A stretch of DNA of 64,000 nucleotides from assembly GCA_023212695.1 (NCBI GenBank), contig JALCCG010000042.1, forward strand, positions 39,796-103,795. Direction: 5' to 3'. Within the stretch, counting starts at the first letter, position 1. The number at the start of each line of letters is the position of its first letter. The position numbers and the translations under genes are program-made. Source of the DNA: Sporisorium sorghi (taxonomy: Eukaryota > Basidiomycota > Ustilaginomycetes > Ustilaginales > Ustilaginaceae). The notes under the pieces were generated by a model. That model did not search any database. It was not told where the DNA came from and was given only the letters and a program-made list of their open reading frames with translations. Shown in pieces: positions 27,098-35,452 of this stretch.

Positions 27098-28147
27098 TTA
27101 ATAATCCAACTTATAATTGGCTAAGTAATCGGCAATTTGCTCGATTTCTTCATCACTGAAGCCGAGATCCTTCGGATTAGGCATCGTGTTACCAGGTTTT
27201 ACAGCCTGTGGCTCCATCAGCCATTCCACCATGTTGTCTTTTGTCGGCTTTGTCCCTGGATTGCCGCTTATGTCGTTCAGCAAGATACTCGCTACCGTCT
27301 CACGTGATCCAATGCCAGTCAAGTTAGGACCCATGGCTCCGCCTTGATCGCCAACAGCGTGGCAGGAGAGACAGTTGGTCTTAAATTTCTCAGCAAGCGC
27401 AGCGTCTGCAGGAAGCACGGCAGGTGCTTTCATTGCAGTGACCCATTGCTCAAACGTTGCATCATCAACCGCTTTCACACGGAATTCCATGAAGCCATGG
27501 GAAGGGCCGCACAACTCTGCGCATTTACCAATGTATGTATCCGCTTTGTCAGCAACCAGAGTCATGTAGTTAACGCTGCCTTCTGTGTTCGTATCCATCT
27601 TGCCGCCGAGCGATGGTACCCAGAAGGAGTGAAGCACATCATTCGTTTTTAATTGGAAGGCAATTTTCTTGCCTACAGGAACAACCAGCTCTTGAGCGGT
27701 TTTCACACCGTGGTCCGGATAAGTAAACTCCCACCAGAACTGGTGAGAAGTAACTTCCACCTTAACTGCTTCCGGATCGTTCCAATCGTTCGCTCCGTAC
27801 GCAAACACCTTTTGAATAGTAGGAACTGCAAGCACAAGCACCAAGAGCAGCGGAATCGCCGTCCAGATAATCTCCAGCTTATGGTTCCCTTCCACTTGTT
27901 CAGGAATTTCATCTTGTCCCTTTTTTCTACGGAACTTAACAAGCACGTATGCGGCAATTCCAAATACCACAACCATTACGACGATCATAATCGAAATGGA
28001 GAGCTTAATTAAATCCAGTTGACCTTGTGCTACCGGACCTTGTGGTCTTAAGACCGACAAATCCTCTCGGCCGCAGCCGGATAACACCAAAGCAAACATG
28101 GCCATCAAAGGAAGAAGACGCTTTACAGCCTGCCACCGTTTCATCAT
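27098..28147 (-). CDS. ctaC: Cytochrome c oxidase subunit II with fused cytochrome c domain
   Basis: 349 residues. Lipobox LSGC near residue 25, two membrane helices, a cupredoxin domain with CuA ligands in CAELCGPSHGFM, and a C-terminal cytochrome c domain with haem motif CLSCH and a late Met ligand. The fused haem makes this the caa3 type, which takes electrons from membrane cytochrome c. First gene of ctaCDEF. The haem A synthesis genes ctaA and ctaB are not in this window. Confidence 0.95.
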   Translation of the reverse strand: MMKRWQAVKRLLPLMAMFALVLSGCGREDLSVLRPQGPVAQGQLDLIKLSISIMIVVMVVVFGIAAYVLVKFRRKKGQDEIPEQVEGNHKLEIIWTAIPLLLVLVLAVPTIQKVFAYGANDWNDPEAVKVEVTSHQFWWEFTYPDHGVKTAQELVVPVGKKIAFQLKTNDVLHSFWVPSLGGKMDTNTEGSVNYMTLVADKADTYIGKCAELCGPSHGFMEFRVKAVDDATFEQWVTAMKAPAVLPADAALAEKFKTNCLSCHAVGDQGGAMGPNLTGIGSRETVASILLNDISGNPGTKPTKDNMVEWLMEPQAVKPGNTMPNPKDLGFSDEEIEQIADYLANYKLDY

Positions 28148-28260
28148 TGATCTACCCCACTTTTCCGATTTTCGTAGACTACCATCCGGCGCAAACAGCG
28201 GTAATCTACCTGCACAATCACGGATGAAGTAATCCTGTCAATTAAAGCAATCACTTATTA

Positions 28261-28289
28261 AATATAAGTTCATGGGTTGCTTTTGTCAA
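28261..28289 (-). promoter_or_regulatory. SigA promoter of ctaCDEF
   Basis: Minus strand -35 TTGACA (28284-28289), 17-bp spacer, -10 TATATT (28261-28266), about 110 bp ahead of the ctaC start. The untranslated leader holds no structure I can name. Confidence 0.75.
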
Positions 28290-28592
28290 TCATTCACAGG
28301 GAGTTCACAAATTGTTCGAAAAGTCGTCAAAGTCGCGCCGTTACTGATTTTGCAATCGCTTTCAAACTCGTTTCACACTCCCGTGACCCATGATTCGACA
28401 TTCTGCACAATGCCTCAGCGACAGTCTTTATAGCTATATATACAGTCATTTCCGTCTTTTTGAATCTGTATGCAGCCGCTGTGCAGGAGCTCCATTCACC
28501 CCGGAATCTCCATGCTAAAGGAGGTGTTCCAGGCAAGCTGCATCATCCCCGCCAGGAATACCTCCTATTATTATGCTATATTTCTCTGCACT
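28290..28592. other. Gene-free stretch between the ctaC promoter and map
   Basis: About 300 bp. Reading frames here are short and lack ribosome binding sites. The one notable element is a long hairpin at 28519-28566, listed separately. Confidence 0.6.
28519..28566. terminator. Long hairpin after map, possible terminator
   Basis: Arms AGGAGGTGTTCC and GGAATACCTCCT pair over 12 bp with one wobble, extended by GGC/GCC past one A-A mismatch; the loop is 16 nt. It follows the map stop on the minus strand by 26 bp. It lacks a good T-run, so termination is not certain. Confidence 0.4.
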
Positions 28593-29351
28593 TTAATCCG
28601 TCAGAATGACAGGCCCTTCACGCATGATAGCAATCGTATGCTCATATTGAACACCTATTGATCCATCCGCGCTGGATATGGTCCAGCCATCATCTCCCCA
28701 GAACACTGCACCTGTGCTCCCCAGAGTGAATACCGGTTCGATGGTAATGACCATACCTTCTTTAAGCTTCAATCCCCTTCCAGGAACTCCATAGTTCAGC
28801 ACATCAGGCGGCTCGTGTATGGCACGGCCGATTCCATGGCCAACCAGCGATTTTACGATCCCGTATCCTTCCCTTTCGGCAACCTGCTCGATAGCATGAC
28901 CTACATCACCTAACGCAGCGCCGTGACGCGCCGCCTCGATCCCTCTAAACAGCGCTTCGTGCGTATGCTCCATCAGCTTTCTTACCTTGGGAGAAACCTC
29001 GGCTACCGCATAGGTCCATCCTGAATCCGCCAGCCATCCGTTCTTATTCACCACCATGTCGATGGTCACCACATCACCCGACTCCAGCGGCCGCTGGTCG
29101 GGAAATCCATGACAGACTACATCATTAACCGATGCACAGGTTGCGTAGGGAAATCCTTTATACCCCTTTTGCTCGGGGACAGCTCCGTTCTTCTCCAGAA
29201 ACTTCTCCACCCTGGCATCAATCTCGCTTGTCGTAATCCCGGGTTTTATGATCTTAGCTATTTCACGGTGGCACGCAGCCAAGATGCGTCCCGCCTCGCG
29301 GATATATCCGATTTCTTCCTTTCGTCTCAGCTGTATCCTCACATCTGCCAC
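28593..29351 (-). CDS. map: Type I methionine aminopeptidase
   Basis: 252 residues. It removes the N-terminal methionine from nascent proteins. The five metal ligands can be placed: D in TIDMVVNKNG, D in WLADSGWTY, H in LVGHGIGR, E in TIEPVF and E in VQYEHTIA. It stands alone and not in the ribosomal protein cluster where the main copy usually is, so it may be a second, YflG-like enzyme. The insert WGDDGWTISSADGS is normal for this subgroup. Confidence 0.92.
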   Translation of the reverse strand: MADVRIQLRRKEEIGYIREAGRILAACHREIAKIIKPGITTSEIDARVEKFLEKNGAVPEQKGYKGFPYATCASVNDVVCHGFPDQRPLESGDVVTIDMVVNKNGWLADSGWTYAVAEVSPKVRKLMEHTHEALFRGIEAARHGAALGDVGHAIEQVAEREGYGIVKSLVGHGIGRAIHEPPDVLNYGVPGRGLKLKEGMVITIEPVFTLGSTGAVFWGDDGWTISSADGSIGVQYEHTIAIMREGPVILTD

Positions 29352-29472
29352 TCCCTTATATCCTTATCGGATCGACTGCTAACAATATATGAAGGGACAG
29401 ATGCAAAATACCCTCAAAAAGTGGACTTTGCACGGAAGTTCGAGCCCGATGTCTATCATCGACCGCAAACGC

Positions 29473-29513
29473 AAAAAAACCGCCTTCGGGACATTTGTCC
29501 CAAAAACGGTTTA
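29473..29513 (-). terminator. Rho-independent terminator of the 62-residue gene
   Basis: AAACCG...CGGTTT outer stem and GGGAC/GTCCC inner stem, followed by T-run on the minus strand, 90 bp after the small gene stop. Confidence 0.65.
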
Positions 29514-29603
29514 ACCATATTCTCTAAATGGTTCATATTATTAGTTGTTAACAAAATGAACATGCTTGTGATATTTCTATAGATATCAGGTGCTTATTAC
29601 AGG

Positions 29604-29792
29604 TTACGAAACGGAGGAATTCAGCTTGCCAAGTTCATGCTCAACAACAAGTGTAAGCTCTTCTTCATAGCCCCCCATAATATGGTACTTCCGGACATAC
29701 TCCTTTACAAATTTTTTCGGATCTTTAGGCCGGAAAATTCGTGTCATTTCCCGCAGACTTTCCTTAACCTCATTGTGACCTTTCGTTGCCAT
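29604..29792 (-). CDS. Small conserved-looking protein, unknown function
   Basis: 62 residues, charged and probably helical, no membrane segment. A clear SD GGGAGGG lies 7 nt before ATG 29792. Sequence features are a basic stretch FRPKDPKKFVKEYVRKY and an acidic one YEEELTLVVEHEL. I do not recognise the family. It is its own transcription unit with a terminator downstream. Confidence 0.7.
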   Translation of the reverse strand: MATKGHNEVKESLREMTRIFRPKDPKKFVKEYVRKYHIMGGYEEELTLVVEHELGKLNSSVS

Positions 29793-30173
29793 GTTGGATC
29801 CCTCCCAAAACGTGTGGAATAAAATTACTCCGTTTAAAGAGAATGCCGAAAAGATCTACCTCATTAAGTTGAAGCCATATTGCAGTTCTAACGGTGATGA
29901 TTAGGTTGATATTCAGCAACTTACCAATGCACCTGACACTATACATACCCTTACAGCATGCAACTGAATCATTAATATATTATATCATATTCTTCTGTTT
30001 GTTTCATCTTTCCCAAAAAATGTTTTTTAGTACGATGAATTTCATATATCATCAATTACGCCCGGAATTGGTTAAGATACATTCATAATCCGTGAAACGC
30101 AATCAAATCGCAGATTTTTATGACCATGCAATTAGCTATTATCATAAGATCGCTAAATAAGGAGGCCCTTCCT
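29793..30173. other. Divergent intergenic region, 380 bp
   Basis: AT-rich region between two divergent genes. It must hold both promoters, but I found no convincing -35/-10 pair. No repeats or RNA structures were recognised. Confidence 0.5.
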
Positions 30174-31223
30174 ATGGCAGAAACACGGTCTATCCTGCAC
30201 TCCCCTTATGCTTCCGGCTCCCCGATTCCTAGTGCGGAACCGCAAGACTTGGGGCTCCAGCGTGAGATTCTGGATCAGGTCGACAGGATCATTCAGAACC
30301 AATATCCGAAAATGCGCAGCTTTCTGCTGCTGCATAGCGGCAAGCTCGTATATGAACGCTATTATGGCGGGCACAGTGTTTCTTCGCTCAATGATCTCAG
30401 GTCAGCCACAAAGAGTTTTACATCCATATTATTTGGCATTGCCCTCTCGCGCGGCGAATTGCCCGGTCTGAATTCATCCATTAGAGACATCTTCCAGCGG
30501 TATATTCCCGAACGCGCTCATCCTCTCCTGCACAAGGTTTCCCTTCATCATTTACTGACTATGACCTCAGGCTTTGCATGGCAAACAGGCAAGAAGCTGG
30601 GAGAGCCCCTCATTCACCGCTTCCACCGCAACCGGAAATGGACGAGCTTTGCGCTTTCCCTGCCTGTGGTTGAGCAGGAGATGGGGCTGTTTCAATACCG
30701 GAGCACGGATTCACATCTGCTCTCCGTCGCCATTAGCGAGGCCACGGGAATGGATGCTTACGCCTATGCCAGGCAGCATCTATTCGGTCCCCTGGGCATT
30801 CACCATGCTGCATGGTCTCCAAGCCCTGAGGGCCACAGCATGGGTCACGTCGGGCTCTATCTCACGTCAAGGGATATGGCCAAATTCGGTTTATGCTGCC
30901 TGGACGGAGGACGATGGGAAGGTGAGCGTCTCATTCCGGAATCATGGCTGGAGCAAGCACTTACTCCCCAGGTTAAGGGCTATCCCGCTTTTGGCGATTA
31001 TGGATTCCAGTGGTGGAACGGCATGCAGAACGGTACGCCCTTTGCACTCGCACACGGCCATGGTGGACAGCAAATCTATCTTTTTCCCAAGTTGGATACG
31101 GTCGTTGTATTTACTGCCGATAGCAAGGTCAGCCGCTGGAAGAATCCTCGTGTGCTGCTGGAACGCCATATCCTTGATGCTATCCAATCCAAATCCTCAC
31201 CATCGTCGGATGACTCTAACTAG
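30174..31223 (+). CDS. Serine hydrolase, beta-lactamase-like (class C fold)
   Basis: 349 residues; ATG 30174 is preceded by AAGGAGG with 8-nt spacing. The nucleophile motif SxxK is SATK in RSATKSFTSILFG. The second motif appears as Y-R-S in FQYRSTDSHLLS, in place of Y-x-N, and the third as HGHGG in LAHGHGGQQIYLF. This family covers esterases, peptidases and penicillin-binding-like enzymes; the substrate is unknown. No signal peptide, so it is cytosolic. Confidence 0.85.
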   Translation: MAETRSILHSPYASGSPIPSAEPQDLGLQREILDQVDRIIQNQYPKMRSFLLLHSGKLVYERYYGGHSVSSLNDLRSATKSFTSILFGIALSRGELPGLNSSIRDIFQRYIPERAHPLLHKVSLHHLLTMTSGFAWQTGKKLGEPLIHRFHRNRKWTSFALSLPVVEQEMGLFQYRSTDSHLLSVAISEATGMDAYAYARQHLFGPLGIHHAAWSPSPEGHSMGHVGLYLTSRDMAKFGLCCLDGGRWEGERLIPESWLEQALTPQVKGYPAFGDYGFQWWNGMQNGTPFALAHGHGGQQIYLFPKLDTVVVFTADSKVSRWKNPRVLLERHILDAIQSKSSPSSDDSN

Positions 31224-31379
31224 TTCGTTAAATTGGGGCGGCATATTTAAAGAAGCGACCATTATTTTCAAGCCTGTATTTGACTTTCATGCACCTTTTA
31301 GCGGATAGTACCTTCTCTTTCTGGTTACTTTATGCGATATGAATCATTTCTAAAATCAAGCCTGAGAGGAGCATGCGAC

Positions 31380-31658
31380 ATGTCCGGTAAAGACAAAGAT
31401 CTCCATCCGATTTCAAACGAAGAGGTTGAAGTGGACGGAACGTACACCAATGAATGGGGTCGGGAGGAATATTTGAAGCGCGGCGAGGAGTTCCCGTTTG
31501 ATCCGCAGAAGGGCTCTACGGAGTGGAGACTGGCTGAATATGATTTTGACAACCATCATCAAGGCAGAACAGACGAACGTCTGGTTCCAAAAGAGAAGGG
31601 CCCGGATAAACAGGTGAATGCCGAATCTCCGCTGCGCCATGATGTCGAAGTTGATTAA
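31380..31658 (+). CDS. Small acidic protein, unknown function
   Basis: 92 residues from ATG 31380, with AGAGGAGC upstream. Very hydrophilic and acidic, with DGTYTNEWGREEYLKRGEEF and a C-terminal HDVEVD. No membrane segment or known motif. It sits 66 bp before the di-haem cytochrome gene on the same strand and could be co-transcribed. Confidence 0.6.
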   Translation: MSGKDKDLHPISNEEVEVDGTYTNEWGREEYLKRGEEFPFDPQKGSTEWRLAEYDFDNHHQGRTDERLVPKEKGPDKQVNAESPLRHDVEVD

Positions 31659-31723
31659 TCCCTTGTATACCGGCAGTGTACAGAGATGGTTCATCAAGTC
31701 CTGCTCATAAAGGGTGATACCAC

Positions 31724-33682
31724 ATGCGAAAATCGAAATGGGTTCTGCTGCTTATCCCCATTATAGCCGTGGGCGCCCTATGGCTTGCAGCTTATATCGG
31801 GAAGCCGGAATACGCCTATGTACCGCCTGAACACAAGTTGGAAAATGCACCACAGCTCCAGGCCCAGCAACTGGGCTTCATTCGCCAGTATGATCTCTGG
31901 GGCAAAACACTTACGGTTCCCGGTTCTGCCCTTCAGGACCAGGATCCTCGCTTATCCGCGGCTAACGGAGCTATCGAAATAACGAAAGACATGCTTGCTC
32001 TGGGGCGCCGCACCCTTTATGAGGAGACCTTTGGTAATGAGGTATTCTTAACCGATATTCTGGGGATTGTTGACGGCCCAATGAAGCTGGGCAATATCGC
32101 CAAGGCTATCGCTGAGCTGAAGGGAAAGGGCACGAACAATTTACAAATCGAGCTTGATCAGGATGTTACAATTGGTGGCAAATCCTTCCGCAAGGGAGAT
32201 AAGATTGACACTGGCTTTGATGTGGCCAAAGGAGCTTATGCCCCGATCGGTGTCAAAGTAAAATATGACAAGGGTAAAGCCCGTATCGGAGTCACCTGCA
32301 TGGCCTGTCATGCTACCGTCAACCGCGAGACGGGAATGGTGGTGGAAGGCGCACCGAACTCTGATCTAAACTTGGGTTTCATGCTGGCGCTGGCACCTAA
32401 CAGCTCGGCATATTTTACCCATACGGATGTCACGAAGCTCGTGGATTTTATTAAGAACGAGAACCGTACCGTCATCAATTCCAAAGGAAAACCCGAGGCA
32501 CTGCCCGATCCAGCAGCACTGGAAAAGGCGGTTGACGACAATCTCATGAAATGGGCACCCGGCAATTTCGATACTACCGTTGATCTTATCAGCGATGTGA
32601 CCCAAATTCCCGATATGTTCACGAAGGGTGATCATCCGTTCAGCTGGAGCGGCTTCGCTATTGCGGGCCCTTTCAAGGGGCTCAGCACCTTCAGCAACAA
32701 TGTGCATGCACAGAATACGGATACCTTGAGCCAAAGCGAGATCAGCGAGCCTTTATGGGGGATCGACAAGGAAATCTATGTGGGTACCATTTTGCAAAAT
32801 GCAGCTCATCGCAAGTTCCGTTACGACCCAAAGAGCGGGCTGAAGCCAACCGAATTCTTCAACCGGCTGGACCCGAATCCCGGCACCCCCGGTGTCAATG
32901 AAGTAATCAAGATTCCGAACTTCCCGAAGGTTTCGGCAATTGCGCCCAATGGACTGTACATCAGTTCGCCCGGATTTCATGCCGGGGAGCAGGTTAATGC
33001 CATGTCTGCCTATCAGAATACGGTGCGTCCGCCAGACACAGATTCTTCGGCAGCCACCAATGCCAAGACCATCCATCTCGGAGCGGAGGTATTCAAAAAA
33101 GTACAGTGCATCTCTTGCCATGCAGGTGATTTTTTCACGAATAACCGGATTCTGCCTGCTGTCGAAATCGGCACTGAGCCTGCAAGGGCCAAAGCCTTCC
33201 ACACCACGCAAAACGCTTTTGGCGAGGCAGAGTTCTATCCTCCCAACACTCCCGTACCCCTCCCTTCGGATGCGAAGGGGGTCAAGATTCCCCTGGACGG
33301 AATCGACCCGAAGCAGATCGAGCTGGGCTTCGGCCATCATCAATCCGGAGGCGGTTATAAGGTCAAGGGGCTGATAGGGCTGCGCTGGTCTGCACCGTAT
33401 TTGCATGATGGCGGAGTGGCTGTTGGCCCGGAGCTGGGACAAATTGGAGTAGCCGAAAGCGTTATGAAAGGCATTCAGCCGGATCCTTACAACAGCCTGA
33501 AGGCCCTGATCGACCGGAAGCTGAGAATGCAGGTCATTGAAGCGAACCGCAAAGATGCACGGCTGAGGGACACCCACATTACGGGTCAGGGTCATGAATA
33601 TTGGGTGGACGAAAGCAGCGGTTTTACCAAGGAGGAGCAGGATGCTCTCGTGAAGTATCTGCTGCAATTGAAAATGAAATAA
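31724..33682 (+). CDS. Large di-haem cytochrome c, RoxA/MauG-like
   Basis: 652 residues. An N-terminal hydrophobic segment (6-24, WVLLLIPIIAVGALWLAAYI) anchors or exports it. Two haem c motifs: CMACH at 192-196 and CISCH at 462-466. A C-terminal segment KGLIGLRWSAPYLHDGGVAVG (~548-568) matches the PYLHDG motif seen in MauG and RoxA-type di-haem enzymes. Size and haem positions resemble rubber oxygenase RoxA, but the identity of the substrate is only a guess. Large extracytoplasmic di-haem proteins of this type are unusual in Firmicutes. Confidence 0.85.
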   Translation: MRKSKWVLLLIPIIAVGALWLAAYIGKPEYAYVPPEHKLENAPQLQAQQLGFIRQYDLWGKTLTVPGSALQDQDPRLSAANGAIEITKDMLALGRRTLYEETFGNEVFLTDILGIVDGPMKLGNIAKAIAELKGKGTNNLQIELDQDVTIGGKSFRKGDKIDTGFDVAKGAYAPIGVKVKYDKGKARIGVTCMACHATVNRETGMVVEGAPNSDLNLGFMLALAPNSSAYFTHTDVTKLVDFIKNENRTVINSKGKPEALPDPAALEKAVDDNLMKWAPGNFDTTVDLISDVTQIPDMFTKGDHPFSWSGFAIAGPFKGLSTFSNNVHAQNTDTLSQSEISEPLWGIDKEIYVGTILQNAAHRKFRYDPKSGLKPTEFFNRLDPNPGTPGVNEVIKIPNFPKVSAIAPNGLYISSPGFHAGEQVNAMSAYQNTVRPPDTDSSAATNAKTIHLGAEVFKKVQCISCHAGDFFTNNRILPAVEIGTEPARAKAFHTTQNAFGEAEFYPPNTPVPLPSDAKGVKIPLDGIDPKQIELGFGHHQSGGGYKVKGLIGLRWSAPYLHDGGVAVGPELGQIGVAESVMKGIQPDPYNSLKALIDRKLRMQVIEANRKDARLRDTHITGQGHEYWVDESSGFTKEEQDALVKYLLQLKMK

Positions 33683-33782
33683 TATCGGTGCACAACCATC
33701 ATACTTTGTCCAATCGCTTCATAAGGTAAGGTATAAAGCTTGCCCTACCCAGAACCGGTTTTTAAGACAAGGAGTTGATGAG

Positions 33783-34121
33783 ATGTCCCCTTTCAAATCG
33801 TCCACAGGGCTTCCCGAGAATCTGGCCGCAACACTCTGTTATCTTCTTCCCATGGTCGGAGGAATTCTGTTTCTTTCATTAGAAAAAAGAAGCCGTTACG
33901 TCATATTCCATGCCCTTCAGTCCCTGCTGGCCTTCGGCATTCTTGCCGTCGCCCACCTGCTGTCGAGCGCGGTGCCCATCATCGGCCTCCTGGCTTCCGC
34001 CCTCCTCGCACTGGTTGGCGTGCTGATGTGGCTGGTGCTTATGGCTAACGCCATTCAGGGAAAATGGTTCAAACTGCCCTGGATCGGCAATTTTGCCGAG
34101 AAACAAATGCAGCGTATCTGA
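33783..34121 (+). CDS. DUF4870 family membrane protein
   Basis: 112 residues with three membrane helices and the pattern ATLCYLLPMVGGILFLSLEKRSRYVIFHALQSLL, typical of DUF4870 (Tic20-like). Function of the family is unknown. The gene follows the di-haem cytochrome by 100 bp on the same strand, and a strong terminator follows it, so the two may share a transcript. Confidence 0.85.
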   Translation: MSPFKSSTGLPENLAATLCYLLPMVGGILFLSLEKRSRYVIFHALQSLLAFGILAVAHLLSSAVPIIGLLASALLALVGVLMWLVLMANAIQGKWFKLPWIGNFAEKQMQRI

Positions 34122-34174
34122 CGTGAGCTGCTCCCATTATGGCTGGATACATTATTGCATATGTGAACAACAAT

Positions 34175-34213
34175 AAACGGCCTCGCTCCTGCATCTGGAG
34201 CGAGGCCGTTTTG
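34175..34213 (+). terminator. Rho-independent terminator
   Basis: Perfect 15-bp stem AAACGGCCTCGCTCC / GGAGCGAGGCCGTTT with a T-run. It closes the cytochrome and DUF4870 unit. Confidence 0.92.
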
Positions 34214-34444
34214 GTTGTTCGGGACCGCTGCTGGGAACGCTGTTAGAGAGCAGGCTGAATTCGACCCGTATGCTGGAGCGAAGTTGTTTTTTTGAGTTGG
34301 GGACCGCTGCTGGAGTGCTGTAGAAAAGGCAGTCGGAACTCCTTTATGGATCTGTGACCCGCAAGAAGATGTTTTTTTCAAATTGACCCTCTTAAGGGTG
34401 CAGTTCACCCTTTATCCGTGCTAGTGCCATAGGTAAATATGGCG

Positions 34445-34627
34445 TAACGGACCTAGTAGACGTTATTTGCAAAAAGCGAGCATGTTTTGAGATGTAACGG
34501 ACCCTAGAAGCGTTATTTGACAACTAACGGTGGGAATCAAGCCCATATGGACACTTTAACGACTACTGTGTCCGTTAGAGTTGAGGAAGTGGCGATATCC
34601 TGTAAATAAGGGATATGAGGTCCGTTA
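34445..34627. repeat. Module quartet A: two direct and two inverted 25-bp modules
   Basis: Four modules of about 25 bp with consensus TAACGGACC-n5-6-agaCGTTATTT. Two are in plus orientation (34445-34469, 34495-34519) and two inverted (34553-34577, 34603-34627). Each module has inverted ends TAACG and CGTTA. Starts are 50 bp apart within each pair, and the second pair is offset by 82 bp from module 2 to the end of module 3. A copy with the same spacing occurs at 48019-48201. Confidence 0.85.
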
Positions 34628-34651
34628 GCTAATAGCTCCTGATTCGAGGAG

Positions 34652-35190
34652 ACAGCAATCCATCACATTAGTTACTATTCATGCAGCAGCGATCACTTTA
34701 GTTACTGTGCAAATCAAGCAGCATTCTAGCGTGTTAGTTACTTATTACATTCAGATCACAGCAATCCATCACATTAGTTACTATTCATGCAGCAGCGATC
34801 ACTTTAGTTACTATGCAAATCAAGCAGCATTCTAGCATGTTAGTTACTTATTACATTCAGATCACAGCAATCCATCACATTAGTTACTATTCATGCAGCA
34901 GCGATCACTTTAGTTACTATNNNNNNNNNNNNNNNNNNNNNNNNNNNNNNNNNNNNNNNNNNNNNNNNNNNNNNNNNNNNNNNNNNNNNNNNNNNNNNNN
35001 NNNNNNNNNNNNNNNNCAAGCAGCGATCACTTTAGTTACTATGCAAATCAAGCAGCATTCTATTATGTTAGTTACTTAATACATTCAGATCACAACAATC
35101 TATCACATTAGTTACTATTCATGCAGCAGCGATCACTTTAGTTACTGAGCAAAACAAGGAGCATTCTATCGTGTTAGTTACTTAATACAT
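34652..35190. repeat. Tandem array A, 106-bp unit
   Basis: Unit ACAGCAATCC... repeats at 34652, 34758 and 34864 (exactly 106 bp) and resumes after the N gap to about 35190. Each unit contains three sub-units that begin CAGC and carry TTAGTTACT, with TTAG spaced 30, 36 and 40 bp. The last units diverge by a few bases. Any reading frame through it is not coding in appearance. Confidence 0.9.
34921..35016. other. Assembly gap in array A
   Basis: 96 N residues within the tandem array. The number of repeat units is therefore unknown. Confidence 0.99.
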
Positions 35191-35365
35191 GCTACACGGA
35201 GCAGCCATAGCCCCCAACCCATCATTCAAAGAAACCCACGGGTCCGCATAACACCGGGTAACGGCCATAACCAAGATAACCGTGAGTAATATTGAAGAGA
35301 ATCACGGATAGCGACTCGCCGTCGCTATCCATCTGTAATGCCGGTGCAGCGATCCCGTCAGTCCA
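35191..35365. other. Intergenic region with an isolated 10-bp hairpin
   Basis: Between the tandem array and the pbuX terminator. It contains GGATAGCGAC-tcgcc-GTCGCTATCC (35306-35330), a perfect 10-bp stem without a T-run. Nothing else was seen. Confidence 0.55.
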
Positions 35366-35370
35366 TAATA

Positions 35371-35404
35371 AAAAGCAGAGCAAGAGATGGAATCTTGCTC
35401 TGCC
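35371..35404 (-). terminator. Rho-independent terminator of xpt-pbuX
   Basis: GCAGAGCAAGA / TCTTGCTCTGC stem followed by TTTTTATT on the minus strand. Confidence 0.9.
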
Positions 35405-35452
35405 TTCTTCTTTTTGAAACCCGAGTTATCCAGCTGCTTACACAGGCACTCC

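Noticed and set aside
28327..28661. Short open frames on both strands between ctaC and map
   Set aside because: No SD, no protein-like composition, and they overlap a hairpin and the end of map.
34445..34627. Module quartet as an insertion sequence or MITE
   Set aside because: No transposase and no target-site duplication was seen, and the modules are spaced and in mixed orientation and not one terminal inverted repeat.
34652..35190. Array A as a CRISPR
   Set aside because: There are no unique spacers between repeats; the whole 106-bp unit is repeated. No cas genes are nearby.
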